NCBI RefSeq assembly: GCF_022180385.2
Contig: NZ_BQME02000002.1
Coordinates: forward strand, 310,001 to 374,000
Length of the DNA: 64,000 nucleotides
Direction of reading: 5' to 3'
Source: Paenibacillus sp. L3-i20
GTDB lineage: Bacteria > Bacillota > Bacilli > Paenibacillales > Paenibacillaceae
Position 1 is the stretch's first letter. Every line of letters starts with the position of its first letter. This document shows positions 19,762 to 29,230 of this stretch, one piece after another. Below the pieces are notes generated by a model. The model worked only from the letters and a program-made list of their open reading frames with translations, searched no databases and was not told the DNA's origin. Position numbers and translations under genes: made by a program.

Positions 19762-21534
19762 TTGAGTAAGCGCTCAATTAACGGATCGGATTTTGCCGGA
19801 ATGGCTTTGCTGGGTGCAGAGTTATTACAGCATAACGCGGAACGCGTAAATGAATTAAACGTGTTTCCAGTCCCGGACGGCGATACAGGCACTAATATGA
19901 ATTTAACGATGAGCTCTGGAGTTAGAGAGCTGCGCAGCAAGCCCTCCGAGCATATTGGGAAATCAGCGGAAGCGTTGTCTAAGGGTCTACTAATGGGCGC
20001 GCGAGGAAACTCCGGCGTTATATTGTCGCAGCTATTCCGTGGCTTTTCAAGAGCCATTGCTGGCTTGCAGGAGGCAACAGCTATGGATGTTGCAGCAGCG
20101 TTCCAGCAAGGTGTTGATATGGCTTACAAAGCTGTCGTTAAGCCAGTTGAAGGAACGATACTTACTGTAGCGAGGGAAGCGGCTAAACATGCTGTGCAAT
20201 ATGCGCGCCGTACGACCGACGTAGCTGATCTGATGCAGGAAGTGCATCGCAAAGCTAATGAATCGCTGCAACGCACACCAGATTTACTTCCTATACTGAA
20301 GCAGGTAGGGGTAGTTGACTCTGGAGGGCAAGGACTTGTCTATATTTATGAAGGTTTCGTACGCTACTTAACTGAGAGTGAATCCGGTGGTTATCAAGAT
20401 CTATTGTTCATGCCCTCCGAAGCAGCTAGGCCAGAGGAAGTAGCTATACCAACTGCAGCGAAAGACAACCGTAGAAGTGGCCCTAGCTCAGCACAATCGA
20501 GAATATCGACGGAAGACATTGAATTCCTCTATGATATGGAATTTTTTATAAATCGTAAACGATCAGCACAGTCACCAGTGTTTTTTGATGAATCCGCTTA
20601 CAAACGGGCTCTTGAAAAGGACGGAGATTCTATTCTAGTCATAACGGATGACGACATTATTAAAGTACATGTTCATTCCCGCAAACCTGGGGACGTATTT
20701 AACTTGTCTCTTCCTTATGGAGAATTAACGGATATACACATCTTGAACATGCGTGAACAGCATCGTGATCTGCTTGAGCATGATGCTGAATCAGTAAGCG
20801 AAGCTGATTTATCATCCGCGGAATTACTTGCTGGACAGGCGCTGAGCGGAATATCACCTGGACAAGTATTCGAACGTGCGCCATTTGGCATCATCGCTGT
20901 TGCGCTTGGTGAAGGTCTTTCGGAAATGTTTCTAGCAAGTGATGTCGATACGGTATTATCGGGCGGGCAGACGATGAATCCGAGCACAGAGGACTTCCTT
21001 AAGGCGATCGAAGCTCTTTCTGCGGATCATATTTTCTTGCTTCCGAATAACGGCAACATTATTTTGGCGGCAGAGCAAGCGGCAGAGCTTAGCGAGCGTT
21101 CTGTAACGGTCATTCCAACACGAACTATTCCACAAGGATTGGCAGCTGTTCTTGCCTTTAAAGAGGATGAATCTCCCCAGCGAAATGGCGATTGGATGCG
21201 AAATGCCGCAGAGGGCGTAATCTCGGGGCAAGTGACGAGTGCTGTACGTGATACTTCTATTGATGGAGTTATTATTCAAGAAGGCGATTATATCGGTATT
21301 AAAGAGAAAGCAATCATAGTCTCCCATGCGGAACTGTTGGCGACTTGTCAGTCTTTACTTACAAGTATGTTAGAAGAGGGCGGAGATTTGTTAACCGTCT
21401 TTACAGGTGAGGATGCGGAAGCGGGACTTACAACTGAACTATGCGAATGGGCGGAAGGTAAGTACCCGGATCTTGAGCTTGAAATTCAGCATGGCGGACA
21501 GCCGCTGTATCCATATTTGTTTGCAGTAGAATAA
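19762..21534 (+). CDS. fakA: DAK2-domain fatty acid kinase subunit FakA (YloV)
   Basis: A 590-residue protein with an N-terminal DhaL/DAK2 kinase domain bearing the Mg-ATP motif NVFPVPDGDTGTNMN and GARGNSGVILSQ, a central region, and a C-terminal DegV-like domain. FakA phosphorylates fatty acids bound to a FakB (DegV) partner, and one DegV gene lies directly downstream. The start is TTG 19762 after GGAAGGGG. The internal LLPNNGNIILAAEQAA is a family feature. It is probably involved in membrane lipid acyl-phosphate supply. Confidence 0.92.
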   Translation: MSKRSINGSDFAGMALLGAELLQHNAERVNELNVFPVPDGDTGTNMNLTMSSGVRELRSKPSEHIGKSAEALSKGLLMGARGNSGVILSQLFRGFSRAIAGLQEATAMDVAAAFQQGVDMAYKAVVKPVEGTILTVAREAAKHAVQYARRTTDVADLMQEVHRKANESLQRTPDLLPILKQVGVVDSGGQGLVYIYEGFVRYLTESESGGYQDLLFMPSEAARPEEVAIPTAAKDNRRSGPSSAQSRISTEDIEFLYDMEFFINRKRSAQSPVFFDESAYKRALEKDGDSILVITDDDIIKVHVHSRKPGDVFNLSLPYGELTDIHILNMREQHRDLLEHDAESVSEADLSSAELLAGQALSGISPGQVFERAPFGIIAVALGEGLSEMFLASDVDTVLSGGQTMNPSTEDFLKAIEALSADHIFLLPNNGNIILAAEQAAELSERSVTVIPTRTIPQGLAAVLAFKEDESPQRNGDWMRNAAEGVISGQVTSAVRDTSIDGVIIQEGDYIGIKEKAIIVSHAELLATCQSLLTSMLEEGGDLLTVFTGEDAEAGLTTELCEWAEGKYPDLELEIQHGGQPLYPYLFAVE

Positions 21535-21566
21535 AAGTTTTTAATCGTAATAATGGAGGGGATCGA

Positions 21567-22421
21567 ATGGGAAAGGTACGCATTGTAACGGACAGTACAT
21601 CCGACATACCGGCTGAGGTTCGGGAACAACTAGGTATTTCCATGGTACCGCTAAAGGTGCTTTTCGGTGAAGAAACCTTTCAAGATGCTGTAACAATTCA
21701 TTCAGATCTATTTTATGAGAAGCTGCAAGCTTCCCAGGCGCTGCCGACTACTTCACAGCCTTCGCCTTTAGAATTTTCTGATTTGTATGAGAGGCTGCTT
21801 GCTGAAGATGGAGATGCACCGATACTTTCAATCCATCTCTCAGCTACTTTGAGTGGAACACATCAGTCAGCATTAATTGCGAAATCGATGATTGAACAGG
21901 AAGCGGATATTACTGTTGTAAATTCCAAATCAGCTTCTTACGGTATTGGACTACAAGTTGTCAAAGCCGCAAAGATGGCGCAAGCTGGCGAGTCTAAGGA
22001 ACGTATTTTGGAAGAGATTGAACGCCTTCAAAATGATGTGCAATTATATTTTTTAGTAGATACACTTGAATATTTGCAAAAGGGCGGCCGGATTGGCCGA
22101 GCTTCCGCTCTAATTGGTTCCATTCTTAATATTAAACCTATACTTTCTCTCGATAAAGATGGCGGCGTTTATTCTGTTGATAAAGTTCGGGGAAGCAAAA
22201 AAGCGATGTCGCGGATTGCTGAACTTTTGAAGGATGTATATGGGGATGATCCTGTGGGGATGATTCTTGCTTATACAGACAACAAAGAACCAGCTGATGA
22301 ATTGGGTGAACGGTTAAAGAGTGCGCTGAATGTAAAAGAGGTTGGATATACGACAGTTGGAGCGGTTATCGGGGTACATACGGGTCCTGGAACAGCAGCT
22401 GTATTTATGTACAGGGTGTGA
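21567..22421 (+). CDS. DegV/FakB family fatty-acid-binding protein
   Basis: A 284-residue DegV protein. It begins with the signature TDSTSDIPAE and contains SIHLSATLSGTHQSA, which holds the fatty acid carboxylate, and FLVDTLEYLQKGGRIGRA. It most likely presents fatty acid to FakA for phosphorylation. The ATG follows GGAGGGGATCGA. It ends in a GTGA overlap with recG. Confidence 0.93.
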   Translation: MGKVRIVTDSTSDIPAEVREQLGISMVPLKVLFGEETFQDAVTIHSDLFYEKLQASQALPTTSQPSPLEFSDLYERLLAEDGDAPILSIHLSATLSGTHQSALIAKSMIEQEADITVVNSKSASYGIGLQVVKAAKMAQAGESKERILEEIERLQNDVQLYFLVDTLEYLQKGGRIGRASALIGSILNIKPILSLDKDGGVYSVDKVRGSKKAMSRIAELLKDVYGDDPVGMILAYTDNKEPADELGERLKSALNVKEVGYTTVGAVIGVHTGPGTAAVFMYRV

Positions 22422-24484
22422 ATGCAGGTATGATCAAGCTGGATCAAATTTCTGTTAGGCAACTCAAAGGCGTGAGCGCTCTGAAAGAAGGAGAGCTTCA
22501 CGCCTTTGGCGTGAAAACAATTGTAGATTTGCTTACCTATTTTCCTTATCGGTATGAAGATTACCGTGTACGTGAGCTTGCTGATGTGAAGAATGGGGAG
22601 AAAGGAACTGTACTAGGTATTGTGCGGGGAACTCCTGTACTTCAACGATATGGGAAGGGGAAGTCTCGTCTCACCTGTAAAGTTGAGGTAGGCGGTTTGC
22701 TTATATCGGCTGTTTGGTTCAATCGTCATTATTTGCAGGAGCAATTGCTTCCTTCACGTGAAATATTGCTCACGGGTAAGTGGGAACAGCATCGCTTGCA
22801 GATTACGGTCTCTGGATCGGAGTTTCCGGACAGTGCTAAATCTTCGAAATCAGGTTCTTTGCAGCCTGTCTATTCCATCGGCGGCAATATAACGCAATCA
22901 TGGATTAGGAAGATGATAGAGGCTGCATTGACGCAATATGGTGCGATGCTGGAAGAAGTGCTGCCGTATGAACTTGTTGAGCAGCATCGTTTAATGCCTA
23001 GGATTGAGGCGATTAAACTTATCCATGTGCCAAGTGATATTAAACAAGGGCAAGAGGCGCGTAGACGTATGGTTTACGAGGAGCTATTTCTGTTTCAATT
23101 AAAGCTGCAAGCGTATCGTTCTCTGAACCGAAGTAGGAACGATGGCATCGCATTCCGAATTGACAGCGAGACGATTCGTTCCTTTGCTGCTACGCTTCCC
23201 TTTGAGCTGACAGATGCTCAGAAGAAGGTTGTTAACGAAATATTGACTGATATGCGGCGTGGCTATAGTATGAATCGTCTGTTACAAGGTGATGTAGGAT
23301 CTGGCAAAACGATTGTTGCAGCGATTGCATTATACGGAGCTGTAAAGGCAGGACATCAAGGCGCTTTGATGGTGCCAACCGAAATTCTTGCGGAGCAGCA
23401 TTCGAGATCGTTGCAAAAGCTTTTTTCAGAGTTAGGACTTCAAGTAGGCGTGCTGACGGGCAGTCTTACAGAGCGGAAGAAAAGAGATGTTGTTGCTGGT
23501 CTTCAAATGGGTCTTATCGACATTGTTGTAGGAACGCATGCTCTTATTCAAGAAGGTGTGTTCTTTAGAAGCTTAGGATTAGTTGTTACCGATGAGCAGC
23601 ACCGTTTCGGTGTGAATCAACGAAGCATACTGAGGCGCAAAGGGATGAATCCTGATGTGCTTACGATGACAGCTACACCTATTCCACGCACACTTGCAAT
23701 TACCGCGTTTGGAGATATGGACGTCTCCACACTAAGAGAAATGCCGCGAGGGCGCAAGCCGATAAAAACCTATTGGGTGAAACATGACGCAATGGATCGT
23801 GTCCTTGGCTTCATTCGTAAGGAAGTTGCAAATGGACGACAAGCGTATGTGATCTGTCCACTTATTGAGGAGTCAGAAAAGCTTGATGTACAAAATGCGA
23901 TCGATCAATACGTTCAGTTGCAGCAAGCTTTCCCAGATTTGAAGGTTGGGCTGTTGCACGGTAGACTTACTGCTGCCGAAAAGGATGCTGTTATGTCTGA
24001 TTTCGGTGCGAATGGGACCCAAGTTCTCGTCGCAACAACGGTTGTAGAGGTAGGCGTAGATGTGCCGAACGCTACTTTAATAATCATTATGGATGCAGAA
24101 CGATTTGGCCTCTCTCAGCTTCATCAGCTTCGGGGACGAGTTGGCCGAGGAGAGCACCAGTCGCATTGTATTCTTATAGCCGATCCTAAGTCGGAAACCG
24201 GCAGGGAACGAATGAAAGTTATGACTGAAACGAATGACGGCTTTGAGGTTGCACGCAGAGACCTTGAGCTGCGCGGCCCAGGAGACTTCTTTGGGACAAA
24301 ACAAAGCGGGTTGCCTGAGTTCAAAATTGCAGATATGGTAAGCGATTTTGAAGTGCTGGAATTGGCGCGAGAAGATGCAGCACGGCTCACGGAGCGGGAA
24401 GACTTTTGGTCGAATGAATCGTTTGCCAGGCTGTGGCATATTTTGCGTCAGGATCAATTTTTTCAAGGGGAGCAGCTGGACTAG
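22418..24484 (+). CDS. recG: ATP-dependent DNA helicase RecG
   Basis: A superfamily 2 helicase acting at stalled forks and Holliday junctions. An N-terminal OB wedge domain precedes the motor with Walker A in LQGDVGSGKT, the DEQH box in VVTDEQHRFG, MTATPIPRT and the C-terminal GRVGRGEHQS. The length is about 688 residues. The start is GTG 22418, overlapping degV by four bases, or ATG 22430; neither has a strong ribosome binding site. Confidence 0.96.
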   Translation: MNAGMIKLDQISVRQLKGVSALKEGELHAFGVKTIVDLLTYFPYRYEDYRVRELADVKNGEKGTVLGIVRGTPVLQRYGKGKSRLTCKVEVGGLLISAVWFNRHYLQEQLLPSREILLTGKWEQHRLQITVSGSEFPDSAKSSKSGSLQPVYSIGGNITQSWIRKMIEAALTQYGAMLEEVLPYELVEQHRLMPRIEAIKLIHVPSDIKQGQEARRRMVYEELFLFQLKLQAYRSLNRSRNDGIAFRIDSETIRSFAATLPFELTDAQKKVVNEILTDMRRGYSMNRLLQGDVGSGKTIVAAIALYGAVKAGHQGALMVPTEILAEQHSRSLQKLFSELGLQVGVLTGSLTERKKRDVVAGLQMGLIDIVVGTHALIQEGVFFRSLGLVVTDEQHRFGVNQRSILRRKGMNPDVLTMTATPIPRTLAITAFGDMDVSTLREMPRGRKPIKTYWVKHDAMDRVLGFIRKEVANGRQAYVICPLIEESEKLDVQNAIDQYVQLQQAFPDLKVGLLHGRLTAAEKDAVMSDFGANGTQVLVATTVVEVGVDVPNATLIIIMDAERFGLSQLHQLRGRVGRGEHQSHCILIADPKSETGRERMKVMTETNDGFEVARRDLELRGPGDFFGTKQSGLPEFKIADMVSDFEVLELAREDAARLTEREDFWSNESFARLWHILRQDQFFQGEQLD

Positions 24485-24554
24485 GCAATTATTTCCACCC
24501 ATCGGCATATAGTTAATTCATTAGACTGGATTGCCGAATGGAGGTGCTGGAACG

Positions 24555-24842
24555 GTGAGCTACCAGAATTACGGCATAAAGCCGCAATTGGTCGAGCGCG
24601 TAAAGATCAAGTTAAAAAATCCTGCAGTGAAGGACCGAATCAGAGTGCTGCTCGGTCATGTGACCAAATACGATTTGCAGGATCGTGCAAAAGTGCGCAA
24701 GCTGGTGAAGTCAGCGTCAGTTATATTGCAGGAGAAGTTGACAGAAACGCAAGAAGACGGGATAGTTGCTTTTATAATAGAGCAGAAGATTGATCCCAAC
24801 AACACATTCCATCTGCTTAAGCTTTGGGGAATGTTCCGCTGA
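24555..24842 (+). CDS. SpoVIF-like sporulation protein
   Basis: A small 95-residue protein with a basic N-terminal half (LVERVKIKLKNPAVKDR) and the C-terminal stretch DPNNTFHLLKLWGMF. From gene position after recG in Paenibacillaceae and from its general pattern I take it as the stage VI sporulation protein F-like family (late spore coat assembly). The start GTG 24555 has GGAGGTG eight bases upstream, which rules out the longer reading from 24531. The family call is from recollection and is moderately sure. Confidence 0.65.
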   Translation: MSYQNYGIKPQLVERVKIKLKNPAVKDRIRVLLGHVTKYDLQDRAKVRKLVKSASVILQEKLTETQEDGIVAFIIEQKIDPNNTFHLLKLWGMFR

Positions 24843-24866
24843 CCGATATTCGGTCAGCTTTTTTTT
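24838..24866 (+). terminator. Terminator after the SpoVIF-like gene
   Basis: GCTGACCG and CGGTCAGC form an 8-bp stem with loop ATATT, followed by eight T. The stem overlaps the stop codon of the gene. Confidence 0.9.
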
Positions 24867-25078
24867 ATTCCAATCAGGGGTTATAACTATTTAATCAAAT
24901 GCACAGTAAAAGTCATAAACTTTGAAACATATGAACAAAATGATCAATATGTGTTGAATATTTCTTTTTATTCTTCGCCGTGGTAATTTGTTCGCAGTAG
25001 CTGCAAAGGAGGTGTTCAATCGTAGTATCGGCATCATTTTAATGAATTCAAAGCCTATTTAAGGAGATGAAATGACGA

Positions 25079-25891
25079 ATGCCATCACGATTGACTAAAA
25101 CACTATTAGGCGCTATTATCCTTGTTATGTCTGCCTCAGCAATTGTCTATGCGGAACCATCCGCCCATACCGAGAAAGCTGCTGAAGGTACCTCGCCACA
25201 TTGGTCCTATATGGGTGATTCTGGAACTGAGCATTGGGGTCACTTGGGCCCAGACTATGCTGCTTGCAACGTAGGTAAGGAGCAATCCCCAATCAATATC
25301 GATACTGATGAAAAAAATGAAAGCGATTCCAAAGAAAAAGTAGCGGTCAATTATAAATCGACGGCGTTCACTTTCGGCAATAATGGTCATACGATTCAAG
25401 CTAATGCTACAGCCACTGCTAATGAGCTAACTATTTCCGGTACTGCTTATACGCTTGCACAGTTCCATTTCCATACCCCTAGTGAACATGAGATCGATGG
25501 CAAAGCGTCGCCGCTTGAGCTTCATTTGGTACATAAGAGCAAGACTGGCAGTCTTGCTGTGTTAGGTGTACTTATTAAAGAGGGCAAAGCAAATACAGCT
25601 GTAACTGAAATGTGGTGCAAGCTTCCAAAGATAAAAACGGATGCGGACATTACGCTGAAAACAGCAATCGATCTTAAGAAGCTTCTGCCTAAAGATCTAG
25701 ACGCATACCGCTACCAAGGTTCGTTAACGACGCCGCCTTGCTCTGAAGGAGTAAAGTGGACAGTGTTGGTGAAGCCAATTGAAATGTCAAAAGCACAGAT
25801 TCAAGCGTTCCAAGCCATATTCCCAGATAATCACCGTCCTGCACAGCCTCAATTTAATCGTGGCGTGAACGAAACAGAAATAAAACATTAA
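25079..25891 (+). CDS. Secreted alpha-type carbonic anhydrase
   Basis: A 270-residue protein with a signal peptide (basic start, hydrophobic stretch 8-25, likely cleavage after VYA). The mature part is an alpha-carbonic anhydrase: CNVGKEQSPINI, the zinc histidines in QFHFHTPSEHEID and LHLVHKS, and the substrate-pocket GSLTTPPCSEGVKW. It interconverts CO2 and bicarbonate outside the membrane. The start ATG 25079 follows AAGGAGATGA; an ATG at 25072 in another frame stops at once. It is a single gene with terminators on both sides. Confidence 0.94.
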   Translation: MPSRLTKTLLGAIILVMSASAIVYAEPSAHTEKAAEGTSPHWSYMGDSGTEHWGHLGPDYAACNVGKEQSPINIDTDEKNESDSKEKVAVNYKSTAFTFGNNGHTIQANATATANELTISGTAYTLAQFHFHTPSEHEIDGKASPLELHLVHKSKTGSLAVLGVLIKEGKANTAVTEMWCKLPKIKTDADITLKTAIDLKKLLPKDLDAYRYQGSLTTPPCSEGVKWTVLVKPIEMSKAQIQAFQAIFPDNHRPAQPQFNRGVNETEIKH

Positions 25892-25958
25892 CAGCCGCTA
25901 AATCGGGGGACAAGCCCTTAATATCGTAGAAGTTAATGTTAAAATAGCAGCCCAAATG

Positions 25959-25997
25959 AGCTGGTTCCGTTAGGTTGACGGAGCCAGCTTGTTTCGT
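25959..25997 (+). terminator. Terminator after carbonic anhydrase
   Basis: AGCTGGTTCCG (25959-25969) pairs with CGGAGCCAGCT (25979-25989) with one G-U pair, followed by a T-rich tail (TGTTTCGTTTT). Confidence 0.75.
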
Positions 25998-26157
25998 TTT
26001 AGTCCGTTAATCGATTTAGACTTGCAGTGCTTTAAAACGTAGCTTTTATTTGATATTTCCCAGCAGATACTTACTATTTAGCTGGATGTGTACCGGGTTA
26101 AGCACCGTTTGGTAGGGAGCTTGCTGCTTAAGATCAGAGCATATTACTAGTTATTCT

Positions 26158-26853
26158 TCACCATAATCCTAGCTGCTCGTCCACCTGCTGGCGAATGACA
26201 AGTGACGGATCATCATTGCGAACGTTTCCTACTGCATTACCGACAGGATAAGCCTCTAGCAGCTCTGAAGGGTATGGCTGCAGCATCGATGATAGAATAG
26301 CTACGTTTTGAAGCTGGCGATCCAGCCATAATGATTCTTGCTCTGGTTGCAAAATAACTGGCATACGATCATGGATCGGTGCGACGACCTCATTTGGTCT
26401 AGTAGTTAGAATCGTACAGCTGCTCAACTTTTCTCCGCTTGGTGAAATCCATATTTCATATAAACCTGCCATGCTGAACACGGAACGATCCTTCTTCACA
26501 ATGCGCATAGGCTGCTTACCTTGTGAAGTTACTTTCCATTCATAAAAACTGTCTGCCGGCAGTAGACACCGTTTACGAAGAAATGGTTCTTTAAATGCGG
26601 GTTTTGTAGCGGCTGTTTCTGCACGTGCATTAATCATACTAAACCCTACTTTTGGATCATCTGCCCACGCTGGAACTAGTCCCCACTTCAGTTCGCCCAT
26701 TCGGTTGCGGGTTCCGTCACTAATGATAGCTAGCACTTGCTGACTCGGTGCGACATTATATTTAGGTCGGTGAAATGGAACCATTGTTTCGTCTATCATG
26801 TATCTAACCATCAGTTCATCTAGCGTGATCGTTATTGTATAGCGCCCACACAT
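26158..26853 (-). CDS. SRAP-domain abasic-site DNA-protein crosslinking protein (YedK/HMCES family)
   Basis: A 231-residue SRAP protein that caps abasic sites in single-stranded DNA through its second residue. The start ATG 26853 yields MCGRYTI, exposing the catalytic Cys2 after Met removal; a longer open frame upstream would bury it and is rejected. The other active residues are visible: Asn in MINARAE, Glu in DSFYEW, His in PIHDRMPV. It stands alone, divergent from the DUF2515 gene. Confidence 0.94.
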   Translation of the reverse strand: MCGRYTITITLDELMVRYMIDETMVPFHRPKYNVAPSQQVLAIISDGTRNRMGELKWGLVPAWADDPKVGFSMINARAETAATKPAFKEPFLRKRCLLPADSFYEWKVTSQGKQPMRIVKKDRSVFSMAGLYEIWISPSGEKLSSCTILTTRPNEVVAPIHDRMPVILQPEQESLWLDRQLQNVAILSSMLQPYPSELLEAYPVGNAVGNVRNDDPSLVIRQQVDEQLGLW

Positions 26854-27028
26854 GGCAGTCTCTCCTCCATTAATCGTAGTCCCTCCATTATACATTTGGA
26901 AATAAGGGTATGCGATAAGCAAAGGTACGTCCTTTTGCATAGGGTACGGTATGTTGCTCCCTTCGGTATGCGGTTCCTTGGAAACGTGGATAATGGTAAT
27001 AACAAGTACTATGAGGAGGGAGTTCGCA

Positions 27029-28351
27029 ATGGGTGACAAAGACATACGGCCTGACGATCGAGGAGGGATAGCAGGGTGGATGGAGCATATACTTGCACTT
27101 CCAGGCGAGGCTCTTTCTTACGCAATTGGGAAATGGAATGCAATTCAAATTTCACATGAAATGCTCCAGTCTGCGGAGCCGTTGCAGCTTGCCGCCCCTA
27201 CAGTAGCAAAGCTCACCGGGAGCTGGCTGAAGATAGAAGCTGAAGGAAAAGCAGAAAAGGCAACGTTAGAAGGTGATACTCCTTTGCAGGAATGGTCTCC
27301 GGATGAATCGATGTTAATTGAACGTATACTGGTAGAAACAGCGGAAGCAAATCGCAACAATGTGACTCGTACAGAAGCGTACCGCAATGTGTATTTCCGA
27401 ACTCCAGAGCTGCACTGGGCGCTTCTTGCGCATTTGGTATCCCGTAATGGGGGTTGGAATATGACGGATTTGCAAGGCGAATGGATTCCAAGACTGCTGA
27501 CAGAAAAGCAGCGCCGAGATGTGTTTCTCTTTCTTGAGCGGGCCAATTCGCTTATATTTCAAGATGCATACCCCCAATTACTGCTATATCAGTGGAGTCG
27601 CAGCCAAAACCGCTGCTTATTCCATCTACTGCCTGCGTTTGGCGTGTCATCTTTTATGATGCCAGTTTGGCGTCAGTTTTGGCGGGAGAAGGATTCCGCT
27701 ATTCTCACAACGGCATTAATTGTGAATGAACAACATTATATCGAGGGGCGTGTTGTTCGTAACGAATACTTTGAAAAGCGTGTGCTGCAAACACTGTTCT
27801 TCGGCTTGCAATCGTTGCTACAGCTTAACGGAGTATTTTTCCCTTACGGCAACGGAAAAGAGAACTGCGGCGGTGAGTTGCAGCTAGCAGGTCTAATTTT
27901 AGAAAACTTCCAAAATGTACACGAGCGAATCGAATTTGGCAAACGGCTGTATGCCATGTTGTTCGGCGTTCCAAGCGTCTTCGCAGGGGCCAAATGTTTT
28001 GCTGCTGCAATTAAGCATACTGGTTCGCGAAGTGATTATTCGCCGTTTTTGTTTCAGCAGGTTCGTCAAGCACCACCTCGGCGTATCTATGAGGAGAAGT
28101 TGCTTGGGGGGCGGCTTAAACCGGGTGCTACTCCAATCTATAGCCCAGCTCTGCAATCGGCATGGAAGGATCATCCGATTGAACCTCATGAGACGGAGGA
28201 TTGGTTTCTTAGCACCGAGGCAGTAAGCGGTTATTTCCGTGTGCTTCCGCTTCCGAATAACTTCGAGATGTCGAATGAATACGGCTTAATGTTAAGCAAA
28301 CTTGAGCTTGCAGTATTAACTGCGCAGCGTGGGAAGGAAAACGGTGTTTAA
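27029..28351 (+). CDS. DUF2515 family protein (YppC-like)
   Basis: A 440-residue protein that I assign to DUF2515, known from Bacillus YppC; its function is unknown. Recognisable stretches are RTEAYRNVYFRTPELHWALLAH (in part), LSRN-like VSRNGGWNMTDL and the C-terminal LPLPNNFEMSNEYG. No transmembrane segment or known catalytic motif is obvious. The start ATG 27029 follows GAGGAGGG with eight-base spacing. It is followed by a strong terminator. Confidence 0.8.
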   Translation: MGDKDIRPDDRGGIAGWMEHILALPGEALSYAIGKWNAIQISHEMLQSAEPLQLAAPTVAKLTGSWLKIEAEGKAEKATLEGDTPLQEWSPDESMLIERILVETAEANRNNVTRTEAYRNVYFRTPELHWALLAHLVSRNGGWNMTDLQGEWIPRLLTEKQRRDVFLFLERANSLIFQDAYPQLLLYQWSRSQNRCLFHLLPAFGVSSFMMPVWRQFWREKDSAILTTALIVNEQHYIEGRVVRNEYFEKRVLQTLFFGLQSLLQLNGVFFPYGNGKENCGGELQLAGLILENFQNVHERIEFGKRLYAMLFGVPSVFAGAKCFAAAIKHTGSRSDYSPFLFQQVRQAPPRRIYEEKLLGGRLKPGATPIYSPALQSAWKDHPIEPHETEDWFLSTEAVSGYFRVLPLPNNFEMSNEYGLMLSKLELAVLTAQRGKENGV

Positions 28352-28387
28352 CAAGGAAGGGAGAAAGCCTCCTTCCTTGTTTTCTTT
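28350..28387 (+). terminator. Terminator after the DUF2515 gene
   Basis: AACAAGGAAGG (28350-28360) pairs perfectly with CCTTCCTTGTT (28371-28381), followed by TTCTTT. Confidence 0.85.
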
Positions 28388-28421
28388 CACGTTGTGGATA
28401 TTTTAGTTCGAAATTCATAAG

Positions 28422-28476
28422 TTGACAATGATTGGATGATAATAGATACTGAGTATATATACTCAGTATCTATTAT
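28422..28476 (+). promoter_or_regulatory. Promoter with a 38-bp perfect palindromic operator
   Basis: TTGACA (28422-28427), 17 bases, then GATACT (28445-28450) form a vegetative promoter. The -10 lies inside a perfect 38-bp palindrome at 28439-28476 whose core half-site is ATACTGAGTATA. A repressor bound there would block RNA polymerase. The PadR protein encoded at the end of the same operon is the obvious candidate. Confidence 0.75.
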
Positions 28477-28498
28477 TCGATTATGAGGAGGAATTAAC

Positions 28499-29230
28499 TT
28501 GCTTCAGGCTAATCAACTAATCAAACGATATGAATCGGATGGAGCAATCCAAACGGTGCTTCATGGGTTAGACTTACATATCAAACAAGGGGAGTTTGTA
28601 GCCATCATGGGCGCCAGCGGATCAGGCAAGAGCACGTTGTTGCAGCTGCTTGGGGGGCTTGATAAGCCAACTCATGGAGACGTTTTTTTGGAAGCTGTAA
28701 ATTTGGGAAGCATGAGCGAGCGGGAGCGTACTTTGATCCGTAGACGGAAGATGGGGTTCGTATTTCAAAATTATCAGCTTCTGCCTACACTTACTGTAGA
28801 AGAAAACGTAGCTTTCCCGTTATATTCTGACGGAAGGTCTAGGACGGAGACGATAAGTCGTGTTCATGAACTGCTTGAACAAGTTGGTCTGAAGGAGCAG
28901 ATGAGGTCTTTTCCATCAAAGCTAAGCGGAGGACAGCAGCAGAGGGTGGCAATTGCACGAGCGCTATCACTGAAGCCGGGGCTAATTTTGGCCGATGAGC
29001 CTACAGGAAATCTAGATCGAAAACGCGGGCAAGAAATTTTGCAGCTGCTAGCTAGACTTCATCGAGAGGAGGGGCTCACGGTTGTGATGGTCACGCATGA
29101 TATTTATGCAGCGGGCTTCGCAGATCGCATCATTACGATGCAGGATGGCCGTATTACTCAAGAGGTAGGAAAGGTGGCAAAGAGCAATGATCAACGCTTG
29201 GAAAATTTCGTGGCGAAGTTTAACACGTAA
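28499..29230 (+). CDS. ABC transporter ATP-binding protein (MacB/LolD type)
   Basis: A 243-residue ATPase with Walker A (GASGSGKSTLLQLLGG), signature (LSGGQQQRVAIARA), Walker B (LILADEPTGNLD) and the H-loop (VMVTHD). The type goes with FtsX-like permeases that move peptides or lipids, or respond to antimicrobials. The start is TTG 28499 after GAGGAGGAA. The gene overlaps the permease by 44 bases. Confidence 0.93.
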   Translation: MLQANQLIKRYESDGAIQTVLHGLDLHIKQGEFVAIMGASGSGKSTLLQLLGGLDKPTHGDVFLEAVNLGSMSERERTLIRRRKMGFVFQNYQLLPTLTVEENVAFPLYSDGRSRTETISRVHELLEQVGLKEQMRSFPSKLSGGQQQRVAIARALSLKPGLILADEPTGNLDRKRGQEILQLLARLHREEGLTVVMVTHDIYAAGFADRIITMQDGRITQEVGKVAKSNDQRLENFVAKFNT